Shown: one piece after another, positions 54,101 to 62,405 of the stretch
Layout of the letters: each line of letters starts with the position of its first letter
Position numbering within the stretch: position 1 is the stretch's first letter
NCBI RefSeq assembly: GCF_004362015.1
Contig: NZ_SNWW01000006.1
Location: 1 to 64,000, forward strand
DNA from: Flavobacterium chryseum
GTDB lineage: Bacteria; Bacteroidota; Bacteroidia; Flavobacteriales; Flavobacteriaceae
Length of the DNA: 64,000 bases
Direction: 5' to 3'
Notes under the pieces: model-generated
Database searches by the model: none
Told to the model about the DNA's origin: nothing
Seen by the model: only the letters and a program-made list of their open reading frames with translations
Position numbers and translations under genes: made by a program

Positions 54101-55075
54101 TTATCGATTTAAACTATTCATGAACTTCTCAGGATAACGAGTACCTGATACAACTCCAGCAGGCATTATAATTTCAATAGTTTTTAAATCTTCAATGGTA
54201 AGCTGAACATTTTCAGATGCAATGTTTTCTTCAAGGTATTTTCTGCGTTTTGTACCAGGAATGGTTATAATATCCTGACCTTGTGCCAGAACCCATGCAA
54301 TTGCTAACTGAGATGTAGTGCATCCTTTTTCATCAGCCAAAGTCTTAATTTTTTCGACCAGTTCAACATTTTTATGGAAATTATCCCCCTGAAAACGTGG
54401 CATATGGAGTCGGTTACCTTGAACATCTTCAGCTTTCATAAATTCACCACTTAGAAAACCTCTACTTAGCGGAGAATAAGCAACAAGTCCAATACCAAGT
54501 TCGCGAATTGTGGGTAGTACCTCAGCTTCAATATCACGGGTCCAAAGCGAATATTCTATTTGCAGTGCTGTTATAGATTGCACTGCAGCCGCTTTTTTAA
54601 TAGATTCAGCAGATGCTTCGGAAAGACCAATATAACGTACTATTCCTTTTGAAACAAGCTCCGCTAATGCTCCAACCGTATCTTCAATAGGAATAGTAGG
54701 ATCAACTCTTGCCAGAGTATACAAATCGATATATTCGGTTTTTAAGCGTTGCAGGCTGTTCATAACAGCATTACGAATGTAATCCGGATGCCCACTAACC
54801 GGACCTGGTCCCGTAGGAGAAACTAACTGCCCCGTTTTTACCGAGAGGAAAGCTTTGTCTCTTTTGCCTTTTAAAGCTTTTCCGATAAGCTGTTCATTAT
54901 GACCTGCAAGATAATAATCAGCAGTATCTAAAAAATTGTGACCGAGTTCGAGGGCTCTTTGTATTGTTGCGATAGATTCTTTTTCATCGCTTTGTCCGTA
55001 TGCACCAGACATTCCCATACAACCTAAACCAACTGCTGAAACCAAAGGGCCATTTTTACCTAATTTCCTGTTCAT
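54101..55075 (-). CDS. Aldo/keto reductase
   Basis: 324 residues, a TIM barrel. [24 protein letters not shown] opening; tetrad residues Asp and Tyr in FLDTADYY and Lys in LSVKTG. At the usual His position the sequence reads YTLARVDP, the Ala variant of this subfamily, so the tetrad lacks His. NADP site [13 protein letters not shown] near the C terminus. Reduces aldehydes or ketones with NADPH. Its promoter carries the GGCTAAATC element. Confidence 0.9.
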   Translation of the reverse strand: MNRKLGKNGPLVSAVGLGCMGMSGAYGQSDEKESIATIQRALELGHNFLDTADYYLAGHNEQLIGKALKGKRDKAFLSVKTGQLVSPTGPGPVSGHPDYIRNAVMNSLQRLKTEYIDLYTLARVDPTIPIEDTVGALAELVSKGIVRYIGLSEASAESIKKAAAVQSITALQIEYSLWTRDIEAEVLPTIRELGIGLVAYSPLSRGFLSGEFMKAEDVQGNRLHMPRFQGDNFHKNVELVEKIKTLADEKGCTTSQLAIAWVLAQGQDIITIPGTKRRKYLEENIASENVQLTIEDLKTIEIIMPAGVVSGTRYPEKFMNSLNR

Positions 55076-55100
55076 CTTTTTTGTTTTAAATTAATAATAA

Positions 55101-55135
55101 CAAAGGTCGTTAGATGTACTCTACCAGATTTAGCC
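55101..55135 (-). promoter_or_regulatory. Aldo/keto reductase promoter with GGCTAAATC element
   Basis: Minus strand: GGCTAAATC (55135-55127), an 18-nt spacer, then the -7-like GACCTTTG (55108-55101). The same 9-mer and spacing occur at the SDR promoter (27330-27364). Confidence 0.55.
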
Positions 55136-55343
55136 TAATCAGGGGATTGTTTTTCCAAAATAAGGAAATCACTTTCGTTGTAAGTCCGATACTTCTTCAA
55201 TTTTGATATAAAAACATCAAAAAGCAACTTGTTACAGATCTTATAATAATTCTCGTTTTTAGTAAAAAAAGTAAAATATCCCTTAAAGTTTAACAGTAAT
55301 AATCACTGTTTATACCTGCAATTGCTCACTGAAATCCATATTT

Positions 55344-55742
55344 TTAACCCTTTTCGCTCATCGAGTTTTTCATTCCGGAAATAATACGTTCCCTATGAAT
55401 AAATCCCCAATCTGCTATGGTATTTGTAAGTTCTTTAAGAGAATTACCATAAGTTGTAATCCTGTATTCTACAGCAACAGGCGCAGTGTTTAGCACTATG
55501 CGTTCAATTAGTTCATTCATTTCCAAATCCTTCAATTCGCGGCTAAGTACTTTGCCGGAAATACCTTTTACTTCCCTCAGCAATTCGGAATAGCGCATCG
55601 ACTTATAACACAAACATGCTATAATAGACATTTTCCATTTTCCATTTAAAATATCCATTGTATCGCTAATAGCCAATATTTTATGGCTGCAGTCTTTTAT
55701 AGGATCGAATTCTTCTTTCATCTCATTTATGTGGTTACCCAT
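55344..55742 (-). CDS. HxlR-family transcriptional regulator
   Basis: 132 residues, one winged-helix HxlR domain (TMDILNGKWKMSIIACLCYKSMRYSELLREVKGISGKVLSRELKDLEMNELIERIV). A Cys at about 18 precedes the domain, as in redox- or electrophile-sensing HxlR proteins such as YodB/HypR. It is divergent from a nitroreductase gene, a classic pairing, with a candidate operator overlapping its own start codon. Confidence 0.9.
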   Translation of the reverse strand: MGNHINEMKEEFDPIKDCSHKILAISDTMDILNGKWKMSIIACLCYKSMRYSELLREVKGISGKVLSRELKDLEMNELIERIVLNTAPVAVEYRITTYGNSLKELTNTIADWGFIHRERIISGMKNSMSEKG

Positions 55743-55801
55743 TTGTCACTATAACTTTTTGTCACTTAGTTACAAATATACACATCAATACTATAGCTTT
55801 G
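55742..55801 (+). promoter_or_regulatory. HxlR operator candidate and nitroreductase promoter
   Basis: TTTGTCACT occurs at 55742-55750 and 55758-55766. The second copy lies in a quasi-palindrome GTCACTTAGTTAC (55761-55773). The nitroreductase -7 box TAGCTTTG follows at 55794-55801. Confidence 0.5.
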
Positions 55802-55819
55802 CAATTAAAATAATAAAAA

Positions 55820-56446
55820 ATGGAATTAATCAAAAATTTACAATGGCGCTATGCTGTTAAGAAATATTCAGAGGAGCTGGTCAGCGAATATAAAATTGAC
55901 CAAATTATCGAAGCCATCAACCTCACCGCTTCTTCTTGCGGGATACAGCCTTATCGCTTGATTGTGATAACTAATCCGGAAATAAGACAAAAGTTAGCCG
56001 AGGGGTCATTCAACAAGCAAATTCAGGATTCATCTCACCTACTGGTTTTTGCCGCATTCAACAAGGTAACCAGCGAGTACATTGCGGACTACACAGCAAT
56101 GATGGAAGGACAACGAAATTTGGAAATCGGAGCGCTTAACGATTTCAGAGATACACTAATCTCTTTTTTCTCTACCCAAACTCCTGAACAAAACGCTATT
56201 TGCTCGAGCAAACAGGCGTATATTGGGTTAGGAACTGCCTTAATTGCAGCTGCTGAACTTAAAATAGATGCTACGCCTATGGAAGGTTTTAATCCGGAGA
56301 TATTCAATGAAGTTTTGGGTTTAACAGAAAAGAATCTTCACGCTTCAGTGATTATTTCTCTGGGATATCGTGATACTGCAAACGATTACCTGGCTTCGAT
56401 CCCAAAAGTCCGTCTGCCAATCGACGAATTTTCAACTAAACTGTAA
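55820..56446 (+). CDS. Nitroreductase-family NAD(P)H oxidoreductase
   Basis: 208 residues. LQWRYAVKKYSEELVSEYKIDQIIEAINLTASSCGIQPYRLIVI is the FMN-binding opening, and AYIGLGTALIAAAELKIDATPMEGFNPE the typical middle. Reduces quinones, nitroaromatics or flavin-type substrates with two electrons from NAD(P)H. Divergently paired with HxlR, so probably induced by electrophiles or quinones. Confidence 0.9.
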   Translation: MELIKNLQWRYAVKKYSEELVSEYKIDQIIEAINLTASSCGIQPYRLIVITNPEIRQKLAEGSFNKQIQDSSHLLVFAAFNKVTSEYIADYTAMMEGQRNLEIGALNDFRDTLISFFSTQTPEQNAICSSKQAYIGLGTALIAAAELKIDATPMEGFNPEIFNEVLGLTEKNLHASVIISLGYRDTANDYLASIPKVRLPIDEFSTKL

Positions 56447-56571
56447 TAACTGCCTTAATTTTTTATTGGCGAGCGCATGTATCTCTTTGATATTCAGTTC
56501 GCTTTATATTTTTAATGCAAGTAAAATTTTAAAAAATAGATTTAAAGGCTGTCTATCACTAATGTTGAACA

Positions 56572-56587
56572 TTGATTAGCGAATCAA
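56572..56587. repeat. Palindrome TTGATTAGCGAATCAA
   Basis: A perfect 6-bp-arm palindrome with a 4-nt core, 92 nt upstream of the AraC gene. The spacing differs from the Fnr-type sites, so it may be an operator for the local AraC gene or for nothing. Confidence 0.35.
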
Positions 56588-56678
56588 TATATAAAATGCA
56601 ACAACGAGCATATTTAGAATATTTTTACATAAATTGGCTAATTACTAATCTATCTGATTAAATATAAAAACTATATTT

Positions 56679-57401
56679 ATGAATCCCTTTATTCTGGCCC
56701 TGCAAGCACGTAATCTTACTGTTGAAATTCATCATCATTCTGCCTTTCAAATCGTTTTATCTAACGACACACCCTTCACTTCAACAATTAGCGGAATACT
56801 TCATGAACGTATTCACGGTTTTTTGATAAAACCTCATGTTAACCATTTTTGCGTCGCAGAAAAAGGGACTTTAAATGTTTTAAATATTGAGCCCTATTCA
56901 AGTATTGGTTTAGAACTTGCAAGCAGATTTAAAGAGAATGAAGATTGTATCGTATTTGACTCGCCGATCGAAACAAATGCATTTTTTCAGACACCTAAAA
57001 ACAGTATGGATGTAAATAATGTAATCGATGCTCTGCTCTCTAAATTACCTTCTATTGATTATGATGAAAGAGTCACCAAAATCGTTGAATACATTAAGGA
57101 AAATTATTATAAGTCCGATATCACACCACAAACATTTGCTGATATCGTTTTCCTTTCACCCTCCCGATTAGCTTCTCTCTTTAAGCAACAGACCGGCAGT
57201 AGTTTGTCTAAATATTTACTGTGGACAAGGTTACGCCAGGCAATATATATTACGCTTTCTGACAGGGACAGAACCCTGACTGATATTGCTTACGACACTG
57301 GCTTCTATGACCTACCCCAATTAAATAAGTATATGTACGAAATGTTTGGAATGCCACCGAAGGCATTAAAGTACAGTAGTGATCTGATACAGGTTTATTA
57401 G
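56679..57401 (+). CDS. AraC-family transcriptional regulator (240 aa)
   Basis: Short N-terminal cupin-like domain (about 1-110; SGILHERIHGFLIKPHVNHFCVAEKG) and an AraC HTH (about 135-235) with FADIVFLSPSRLASLFKQQTGSSLSKYLL and LTDIAYDTGFYDLPQLNKYMYEMFG. The last 19 bases before the stop region repeat, with two silent changes, at the promoters of the next two transcription units. It is the likely regulator of the MDR-pirin and NmrA-like genes. Confidence 0.88.
   Translation: MNPFILALQARNLTVEIHHHSAFQIVLSNDTPFTSTISGILHERIHGFLIKPHVNHFCVAEKGTLNVLNIEPYSSIGLELASRFKENEDCIVFDSPIETNAFFQTPKNSMDVNNVIDALLSKLPSIDYDERVTKIVEYIKENYYKSDITPQTFADIVFLSPSRLASLFKQQTGSSLSKYLLWTRLRQAIYITLSDRDRTLTDIAYDTGFYDLPQLNKYMYEMFGMPPKALKYSSDLIQVY
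57378..57396 (+). repeat. 19-mer, copy in the araC 3' end
   Basis: AGTGATCTGATACAGGTTT, encoding SDLIQV at the C terminus of the AraC protein. Differs from the two promoter copies at two positions, both synonymous if read in frame. Confidence 0.6.
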
Positions 57402-57490
57402 TTTTGTTTCTATCTTTAGTGCCGAAAAAGTACTGATTGACATAACTTAAATTATAGCGGTAATCCCAGTATAAAATAATATAGTATTAT

Positions 57491-57525
57491 AAAAAATGCA
57501 TCTCTATTTAGGAGGTGCATTTTTT
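57491..57525 (+). terminator. Terminator of the AraC gene
   Basis: AAAAAATGCATCTC (57491-57504) pairs with GAGGTGCATTTTTT (57512-57525, one wobble), with a T-run at the end. Confidence 0.85.
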
Positions 57526-57586
57526 ATTATCCCCAAAAGCCTTCCATATAAAAGATTACAGCATTTAATATAATTCAAAACACAAT

Positions 57587-57630
57587 AGTGATTTGATACA
57601 AGTTTCACGATGAGCTTGTTCGCAACTTTG
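57587..57630 (+). promoter_or_regulatory. 19-mer and promoter of the MDR-pirin unit
   Basis: AGTGATTTGATACAAGTTT (57587-57605) and the -7-like CAACTTTG (57623-57630), 36 nt from box start to -7 start, exactly as at 59459. ATG follows at 57665. Confidence 0.65.
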
Positions 57631-57664
57631 TAATATCATTTTAAACAACTAATAAAATAATATT

Positions 57665-58609
57665 ATGAAAGCAATAGCGTATAAAAAATTCGGAACTGTA
57701 GCTGTTTTGCACACTGTAGAACAAGAAAAACCTTCTATTAAATCAGATCAGGTATTGATCAAAGTAAAAGCATTTTCTATCAATCCAATGGACTGGAAAA
57801 TTAGAAAAGGAGAAATGACTTTAATGTCAGGCTCCAAATTCCCAAAGAACACTGGTGCTGATTTCGCCGGGATTGTTGAAGAAATCGGACTTGATGTAAA
57901 AAGCTTCAAAGCCGGTGATGAAGTTTTCGGAGTAGTAAAAAATATGATGAAAGAAGGTGTTTCATCTGAATATGTTGCTGTGAGCTCATCATTAGTCTGG
58001 AAAAAGCCTTCTAATATCAGCTTTGCTCAGGCTTCGTCTATACCGGTAGTGGGTACTGCAGCTGTTACTGCATTACAAAAAATGGGTACTATAAATGCAC
58101 AGACTAACATTTTAGTAAACGGAGCTACCGGTGGTTTCGGCATGTTCCTGCTTCAATTATTAAAAAATAAAGGGGCTAACGTAACTGCAGTAACCGGCAC
58201 AAAAGGTATAGAATTTGCAAAAAAATGGGGCGCAGATTCTGTGATAGATTATACCAGAGAAGATGTGTTATCTCAGAAATCCGCCTTCGATATTGTAATT
58301 GATTTATCCGGCAAAATGGGATACAAAAATGCCCAACAAATAATGAAATCCAAGGCAATTTTTCTAAACCCTACACCCAAGCCAATTGAAATTCCCGTAT
58401 CTATTTTCAAAAACCTGCTTACTGGTCAAAAGCATATTGTAATCCTTTCCAGCCCATCTACTAAATACACAGCTGTTTTACTAAGTGCATTACAAAATGG
58501 ACTTGAGATCGAGGTTAATAAAGTGTTTCCATTTTCTCAATACAGAGAGGCATATGAATATGCTGAAAGAGGCGGTTACATTGGAAAAGTTGTAGTTGAA
58601 ATTAATTAA
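57665..58609 (+). CDS. NAD(P)-dependent MDR oxidoreductase (quinone reductase-like)
   Basis: 314 residues, medium-chain dehydrogenase/reductase with N-terminal catalytic and Rossmann (about 145-250; LVNGATGGFGMFLLQLL) domains. It lacks the Zn ligands of alcohol dehydrogenases, so it is of the quinone oxidoreductase/zeta-crystallin type. Reduces quinones or enals with NADPH. First gene of a unit with pirin (74-bp gap) under the 19-mer promoter. Confidence 0.9.
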   Translation: MKAIAYKKFGTVAVLHTVEQEKPSIKSDQVLIKVKAFSINPMDWKIRKGEMTLMSGSKFPKNTGADFAGIVEEIGLDVKSFKAGDEVFGVVKNMMKEGVSSEYVAVSSSLVWKKPSNISFAQASSIPVVGTAAVTALQKMGTINAQTNILVNGATGGFGMFLLQLLKNKGANVTAVTGTKGIEFAKKWGADSVIDYTREDVLSQKSAFDIVIDLSGKMGYKNAQQIMKSKAIFLNPTPKPIEIPVSIFKNLLTGQKHIVILSSPSTKYTAVLLSALQNGLEIEVNKVFPFSQYREAYEYAERGGYIGKVVVEIN

Positions 58610-58683
58610 ACTTCTATAAAGTATTGCAATAACAATGTCTTTGGTCACTGGCATTACATTTATCAATAATAACATTCAGCACA

Positions 58684-59433
58684 ATGGTAACAAAAATAGA
58701 CAATAGCATAAAATATGGTAAGCAGCATGAAGGCTTTGGGATACAAATATTATATCCCGGACTTATCCGGCCACAATTACAGGATACAGGTTTTTCTACT
58801 ATTGGAAGAATTGACCACGCGCGCATTATACCGGTAACACTGATCCCAATGCACCAGCATCGGGATGACGAAATTTTAACCTATTTAAGAAGCGGAAAAG
58901 TAAAACATATTGACTCCGAAGGCTACACCGACATTATATCAAATCAAAAATTAATGATGATGAACGCAGGTTCAAGTTATTTTCACGTGGAAAAAGTTCT
59001 GGAAGAAGGAGGTATTTTGGAAGGACTGCAAATTTTTATCAGGCCAGAAACCGCTGGTCTGTCGCCACAAGTGCAATTTTACCAACTGCCCGAAACTTAC
59101 AGTAGCAACCTTTGGCGAAAAATAGCCGGAAAGGGCAGCGACTACCCAATGCAGATAAGAAGCAATACATGGCTGATGGATCTACGATTGGAAAAAGGTT
59201 CAGAAATTGTTCTGCCGGAAGCTCCAACTGAAAATTGTGTCTTTCTATTTTATGTATTTGATGGAAAAATAAACATCAGTGACACGATGGCTCTTGCTGC
59301 TGGGGAAAGTGCTTTGGTAGAAAGTGAAAAACCAATATTCCGCGCAGTAGAAACAAGTGATATCGTATTGTTTATTACGCAAGCCCATACAGTTCATTTT
59401 GATGAGGGAATGTATAGCGGCAACCTGCAATAA
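58684..59433 (+). CDS. Pirin-family protein
   Basis: 249 residues, a bicupin. The metal-binding N-terminal cupin has IPMHQHRDDEILTYLRSGKVKH, and a weaker C-terminal cupin follows (about 140-245). Bacterial pirins bind a metal and some oxidise flavonoids such as quercetin. Together with the MDR reductase this suggests a polyphenol or quinone context. No separate promoter was recognised. Confidence 0.88.
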   Translation: MVTKIDNSIKYGKQHEGFGIQILYPGLIRPQLQDTGFSTIGRIDHARIIPVTLIPMHQHRDDEILTYLRSGKVKHIDSEGYTDIISNQKLMMMNAGSSYFHVEKVLEEGGILEGLQIFIRPETAGLSPQVQFYQLPETYSSNLWRKIAGKGSDYPMQIRSNTWLMDLRLEKGSEIVLPEAPTENCVFLFYVFDGKINISDTMALAAGESALVESEKPIFRAVETSDIVLFITQAHTVHFDEGMYSGNLQ

Positions 59434-59458
59434 TTCGAAATATCCATTATGTCAAAAC

Positions 59459-59502
59459 AGTGATTTGATACAAGTTTTACCTTTTTAATCACAGCATCTT
59501 TG
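59459..59502 (+). promoter_or_regulatory. 19-mer and promoter of the NmrA-like gene
   Basis: AGTGATTTGATACAAGTTT (59459-59477) and the -7-like CATCTTTG (59495-59502), 36 nt apart as at 57587. ATG follows at 59539. Confidence 0.65.
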
Positions 59503-59538
59503 TATAATAATAATCAACATCAAATAAAAATTATAAAA

Positions 59539-60432
59539 ATGAAAAAGAAAATAGTAATTCTGGGAGCCACTGGTACGGTGGGTAGTAAAATTTCAGAAAT
59601 CCTTTTAAACGAGGGACATCAGGTAACTTTGATAGCCAGACATACCGAAAAGTTAGAAAAATACCGCAGTCTGGGTGCCGAAATCATCGCAGGAGACATC
59701 ACTGATGTGAAAATATTAACAAAGGCCTTTGCAACTGCTGATAGTGCATTCGTGCTATTACCTGATAATGTAAAGGCTGAAAATACAAGAGCATATCAAA
59801 CACAAGTTACAGGCATCCTAATTGAAGCCATAGAAAACTCTGGTATCAAATATATTGTAAATATGAGCAGCCTCGGATCTCATATGCACGAAGGCAATGG
59901 GATCATGGGCGGTACCGGTGAACAGGAAGTCAGACTAAATCAGCTGAATGATGTAAATGTGCTGCATATCCGCTCTGCTTATTTTATGGAAAATTTTTTA
60001 AGAACTATAGGCATGGTAAAAAATATGGGAATCAATGGTACAGTAGCAGATGGCGACCATTCAATCCCGATGGTAGCCACTCAAGATGTAGCAAAAATCG
60101 CAGCCGGACATTTAGCAAACCTTGACTTTACCGATAAAAGTGTCCATGCCGTGATGGGACCTAAAAACTATACCTATAGAGAGTTCACCACCATTGTGGG
60201 TAAGGCAATCGGTAATCCTGATTTGCAATATGTGCAGGTTCCGGTAGCACAGGCAAAACAAGTATTTTTAGGCAATGGCTTTTCAGAAGATTTTACAGAT
60301 AATCTGATCGAAATGGGAACAGCCATCAAAACTGGCTTTATGAATTATCAGAAAAGAGATGATTCGACAACTACGCCCACTACTCTGGAAGATTTTGTAA
60401 ATGAGGTTTATCTGCCAGTCTACAATAATTAA
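59539..60432 (+). CDS. NmrA-like NAD(P)-binding protein
   Basis: 297 residues from MKKKIVILGATG; the frame begins 13 codons earlier, but that part is a poorly conserved Asn-rich stretch overlapping the leader. A Rossmann fold with GATGTVGSKIS, no SDR catalytic YxxxK. Members of the NmrA/QOR2-like class act as redox sensors or quinone reductases. Own promoter with the 19-mer. Confidence 0.85.
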   Translation: MKKKIVILGATGTVGSKISEILLNEGHQVTLIARHTEKLEKYRSLGAEIIAGDITDVKILTKAFATADSAFVLLPDNVKAENTRAYQTQVTGILIEAIENSGIKYIVNMSSLGSHMHEGNGIMGGTGEQEVRLNQLNDVNVLHIRSAYFMENFLRTIGMVKNMGINGTVADGDHSIPMVATQDVAKIAAGHLANLDFTDKSVHAVMGPKNYTYREFTTIVGKAIGNPDLQYVQVPVAQAKQVFLGNGFSEDFTDNLIEMGTAIKTGFMNYQKRDDSTTTPTTLEDFVNEVYLPVYNN

Positions 60433-60524
60433 TAAAGATCAAACACACACTTGTATCAATTAATTTATTAAATGATAATCATTTATTTACGCAAAAGGTT
60501 CGTCATCAGAATCCCAAAAAAGAA

Positions 60525-60532
60525 TATCTTTG
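60525..60532 (+). promoter_or_regulatory. -7 box for the nucleotide cyclase gene
   Basis: TATCTTTG, an exact TAnnTTTG box, 17 nt before the ATG at 60549. Confidence 0.55.
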
Positions 60533-60548
60533 AGATTTACCAAATCAG

Positions 60549-61634
60549 ATGATAAAACCAAAATACAAAAGAAATATTATGCGCATTTTGCCATTTGGTA
60601 TCATCTGGCTGATATTTAGTTTGATTTATACTATTCTTGAACGAGGATTATTAGGTAATCTGAACTTTTACCCTTCATCTGGTAATGAGTATATTTTTGG
60701 CCGAAATATTATAGTGATTCCACTCCTGTCTGTTATATTTGGAATCCTAATTGGCATATTGGAAATACTTTACTTCAATAAACGTTTCCTCAATATTTGC
60801 TTCTCAAAAAAGATTTTATATAAATCTTCTGTTTATTTGCTTATCATTTTGTTCCTTCTCATTGTAATATTCCTGACAACCGTTAATGAAATGCCTGCAG
60901 CAATTTCCAGCAAAGAATTTTGGCTAGTGATGTGGGCTTTCTTTAACGATTACTCCTTTCTTGGGATCTTAACATACATTTCTTGCATTATTCTTATCAC
61001 CCAGTTCTACACTGAAGTAAGTGAAAGTATGGGTACAGGTCTTCTGAGTAATTTTTTTCTCGGAAAATACTACAAGCCTGTAGAAGAAGAGCGGATATTT
61101 ATGTTCCTGGATATGAAATCATCTACACAGATTGCAGAAAAGCTAGGACATGTCGTTTATTTTCAGATGTTACAAGAGTATTTTTCAGATCTGAGTGATC
61201 CTGTAATAGAGTATTCAGGTGAAATATACCAATATGCAGGTGATGAGATGATTATATCCTGGAGATTAGAAAAAGGTCTTAAAAACAATACTTGCATACG
61301 CTGCTTTTTTGCTATGAAAGAATCCTTGCTTCGAAAATCAGCTGGGTATAAAGAAAAATATGGAGTAGCACCACAATTTAAAGCAGGACTTCATTGTGGA
61401 AAAGTTACAACGGGAGAAATTGGCGTATTAAAAAAAGAAATCATTTTTACCGGCGATGTACTTAACGCAACAGCACGAATTGAAGGGCTTTGTAATCAAT
61501 ATCATGTGGATATTCTTCTATCCAGTTTGCTTGTTGAAAAGCTTGATATGAATGCCCATTATAAAGTGGAATCAGTAGGAAAAAATACCTTGAGAGGAAA
61601 AGACGAGCAATTTGAATTATTCACCTTGAATTAA
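60549..61634 (+). CDS. Class III adenylate/guanylate cyclase, membrane-bound
   Basis: 361 residues. Four N-terminal transmembrane helices (about 14-32, 54-76, 92-112 and 133-155) and a C-terminal cyclase domain (180-355). Metal ligands D188 in FLDMKSST and D232 in YAGDE, transition-state N306 and R310 in GDVLNATARIEG, all present, so it should be active. Product (cAMP or cGMP) is not decidable. Only loosely linked to the neighbours; ends at its own terminator. Confidence 0.9.
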   Translation: MIKPKYKRNIMRILPFGIIWLIFSLIYTILERGLLGNLNFYPSSGNEYIFGRNIIVIPLLSVIFGILIGILEILYFNKRFLNICFSKKILYKSSVYLLIILFLLIVIFLTTVNEMPAAISSKEFWLVMWAFFNDYSFLGILTYISCIILITQFYTEVSESMGTGLLSNFFLGKYYKPVEEERIFMFLDMKSSTQIAEKLGHVVYFQMLQEYFSDLSDPVIEYSGEIYQYAGDEMIISWRLEKGLKNNTCIRCFFAMKESLLRKSAGYKEKYGVAPQFKAGLHCGKVTTGEIGVLKKEIIFTGDVLNATARIEGLCNQYHVDILLSSLLVEKLDMNAHYKVESVGKNTLRGKDEQFELFTLN

Positions 61635-61741
61635 ATTAATAACCAAACTTCAAATTAGGAATCACAAAACACGACATCAATTGATTAAATTGGGATTGAA
61701 AAAATTTACTGAAGAATCCTATTTTAAATCTATTCTACTAC

Positions 61742-61767
61742 AAAGCCCAATTTTTTAATTCGGCTTT
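61742..61767 (+). terminator. Terminator of the cyclase gene
   Basis: AAAGCC (61742-61747) pairs with GGCTTT (61762-61767), with an inner AATT/AATT stem and a TTTT loop; a T-rich tail follows. It lies about 108 nt after the stop codon. Confidence 0.7.
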
Positions 61768-61866
61768 TCTGTTTTAGTAAATATAGCAAATCGAAAAACT
61801 CACTTTGAATCTTTCTAATACTATTAACCTTTTTTAATTTTTAACCCCTTTAAAACATAAAAATAG

Positions 61867-61910
61867 TTATTTTTGTTTAACAAAATTAAAAAATAGTTAA
61901 ACAAAAATAA
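61867..61910 (+). promoter_or_regulatory. Perfect 15-bp inverted repeat at the photolyase operon promoter
   Basis: TTATTTTTGTTTAAC (61867-61881) and GTTAAACAAAAATAA (61896-61910), 14-nt loop. A -7 box TATTTTTG (61868-61875) lies in the left arm, so a protein bound here would block transcription. The rest of the gap 61635-61977 holds the terminator and a leader of about 95 nt. Confidence 0.6.
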
Positions 61911-61977
61911 TAAGGTTCGTTGATGTAAAATTGATAATAGCCTTAAAGATTTATAAGAGATAAAATAGTTGCAGATC

Positions 61978-62376
61978 ATGAAAAAAGACAGACCGGACAA
62001 TATCGTATTTTCTGAAGAGCATGGTTATAATGCAAGCCTGTTGCCGTATGCCACGAGTGTTGGTGCGCCGGTGATAAAAGCAGATGATTTAGCAGGCTGG
62101 AAAAGCATAGGCATCAATAAGGTAAACAAAGAATTAGAAAGTAAATTCAATGAATTAAAAGTTCAGTATCAAAATTTAATCGAAGAATTTCAGTGGAATG
62201 AACTGCTGTACAATGCCAGATTTTCTTTTGAACCAATTGTTGGCGAAATCTATCATTTATACAAAGATGTAGATGGATTTAATTTTCTCTCGCTAATTGC
62301 ACCGGAAGAATGGAATAAAGAACATGTGGGAACTTTTAGATTAAACAGTGATAAAAAATGGATTTTGATTGATTAA
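61978..62376 (+). CDS. DUF2452 domain-containing protein
   Basis: 132 residues from the ATG at 61978; a TTG three codons upstream is possible but less likely. It matches DUF2452: PDNIVFSEEHGYNASLLPYATSVGAPVI, a central helical LESKFNELKVQYQNLIEEFQWN and the end LSLIAPEEWNKEHVGTFRLNSDKKW. A small cytosolic protein of unknown function, commonly found in Bacteroidota light/photolyase clusters. First gene of the operon. Confidence 0.85.
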   Translation: MKKDRPDNIVFSEEHGYNASLLPYATSVGAPVIKADDLAGWKSIGINKVNKELESKFNELKVQYQNLIEEFQWNELLYNARFSFEPIVGEIYHLYKDVDGFNFLSLIAPEEWNKEHVGTFRLNSDKKWILID

Positions 62377-62405
62377 AAAAGTGCTGCTTTTAATAAATTT
62401 TAAAA

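Noticed and set aside
56572..56587. Palindrome as an Fnr site
   Set aside because: TTGAT and ATCAA are separated by 6, not 4, bases; kept only as an unassigned palindrome.
60449..60459. An 11-nt match (TTGATACAAGT on the minus strand) to the 19-mer operator
   Set aside because: Only the core matches, there is no -7 box at the right distance, and 11-mers of this kind can occur by chance in AT-rich DNA.
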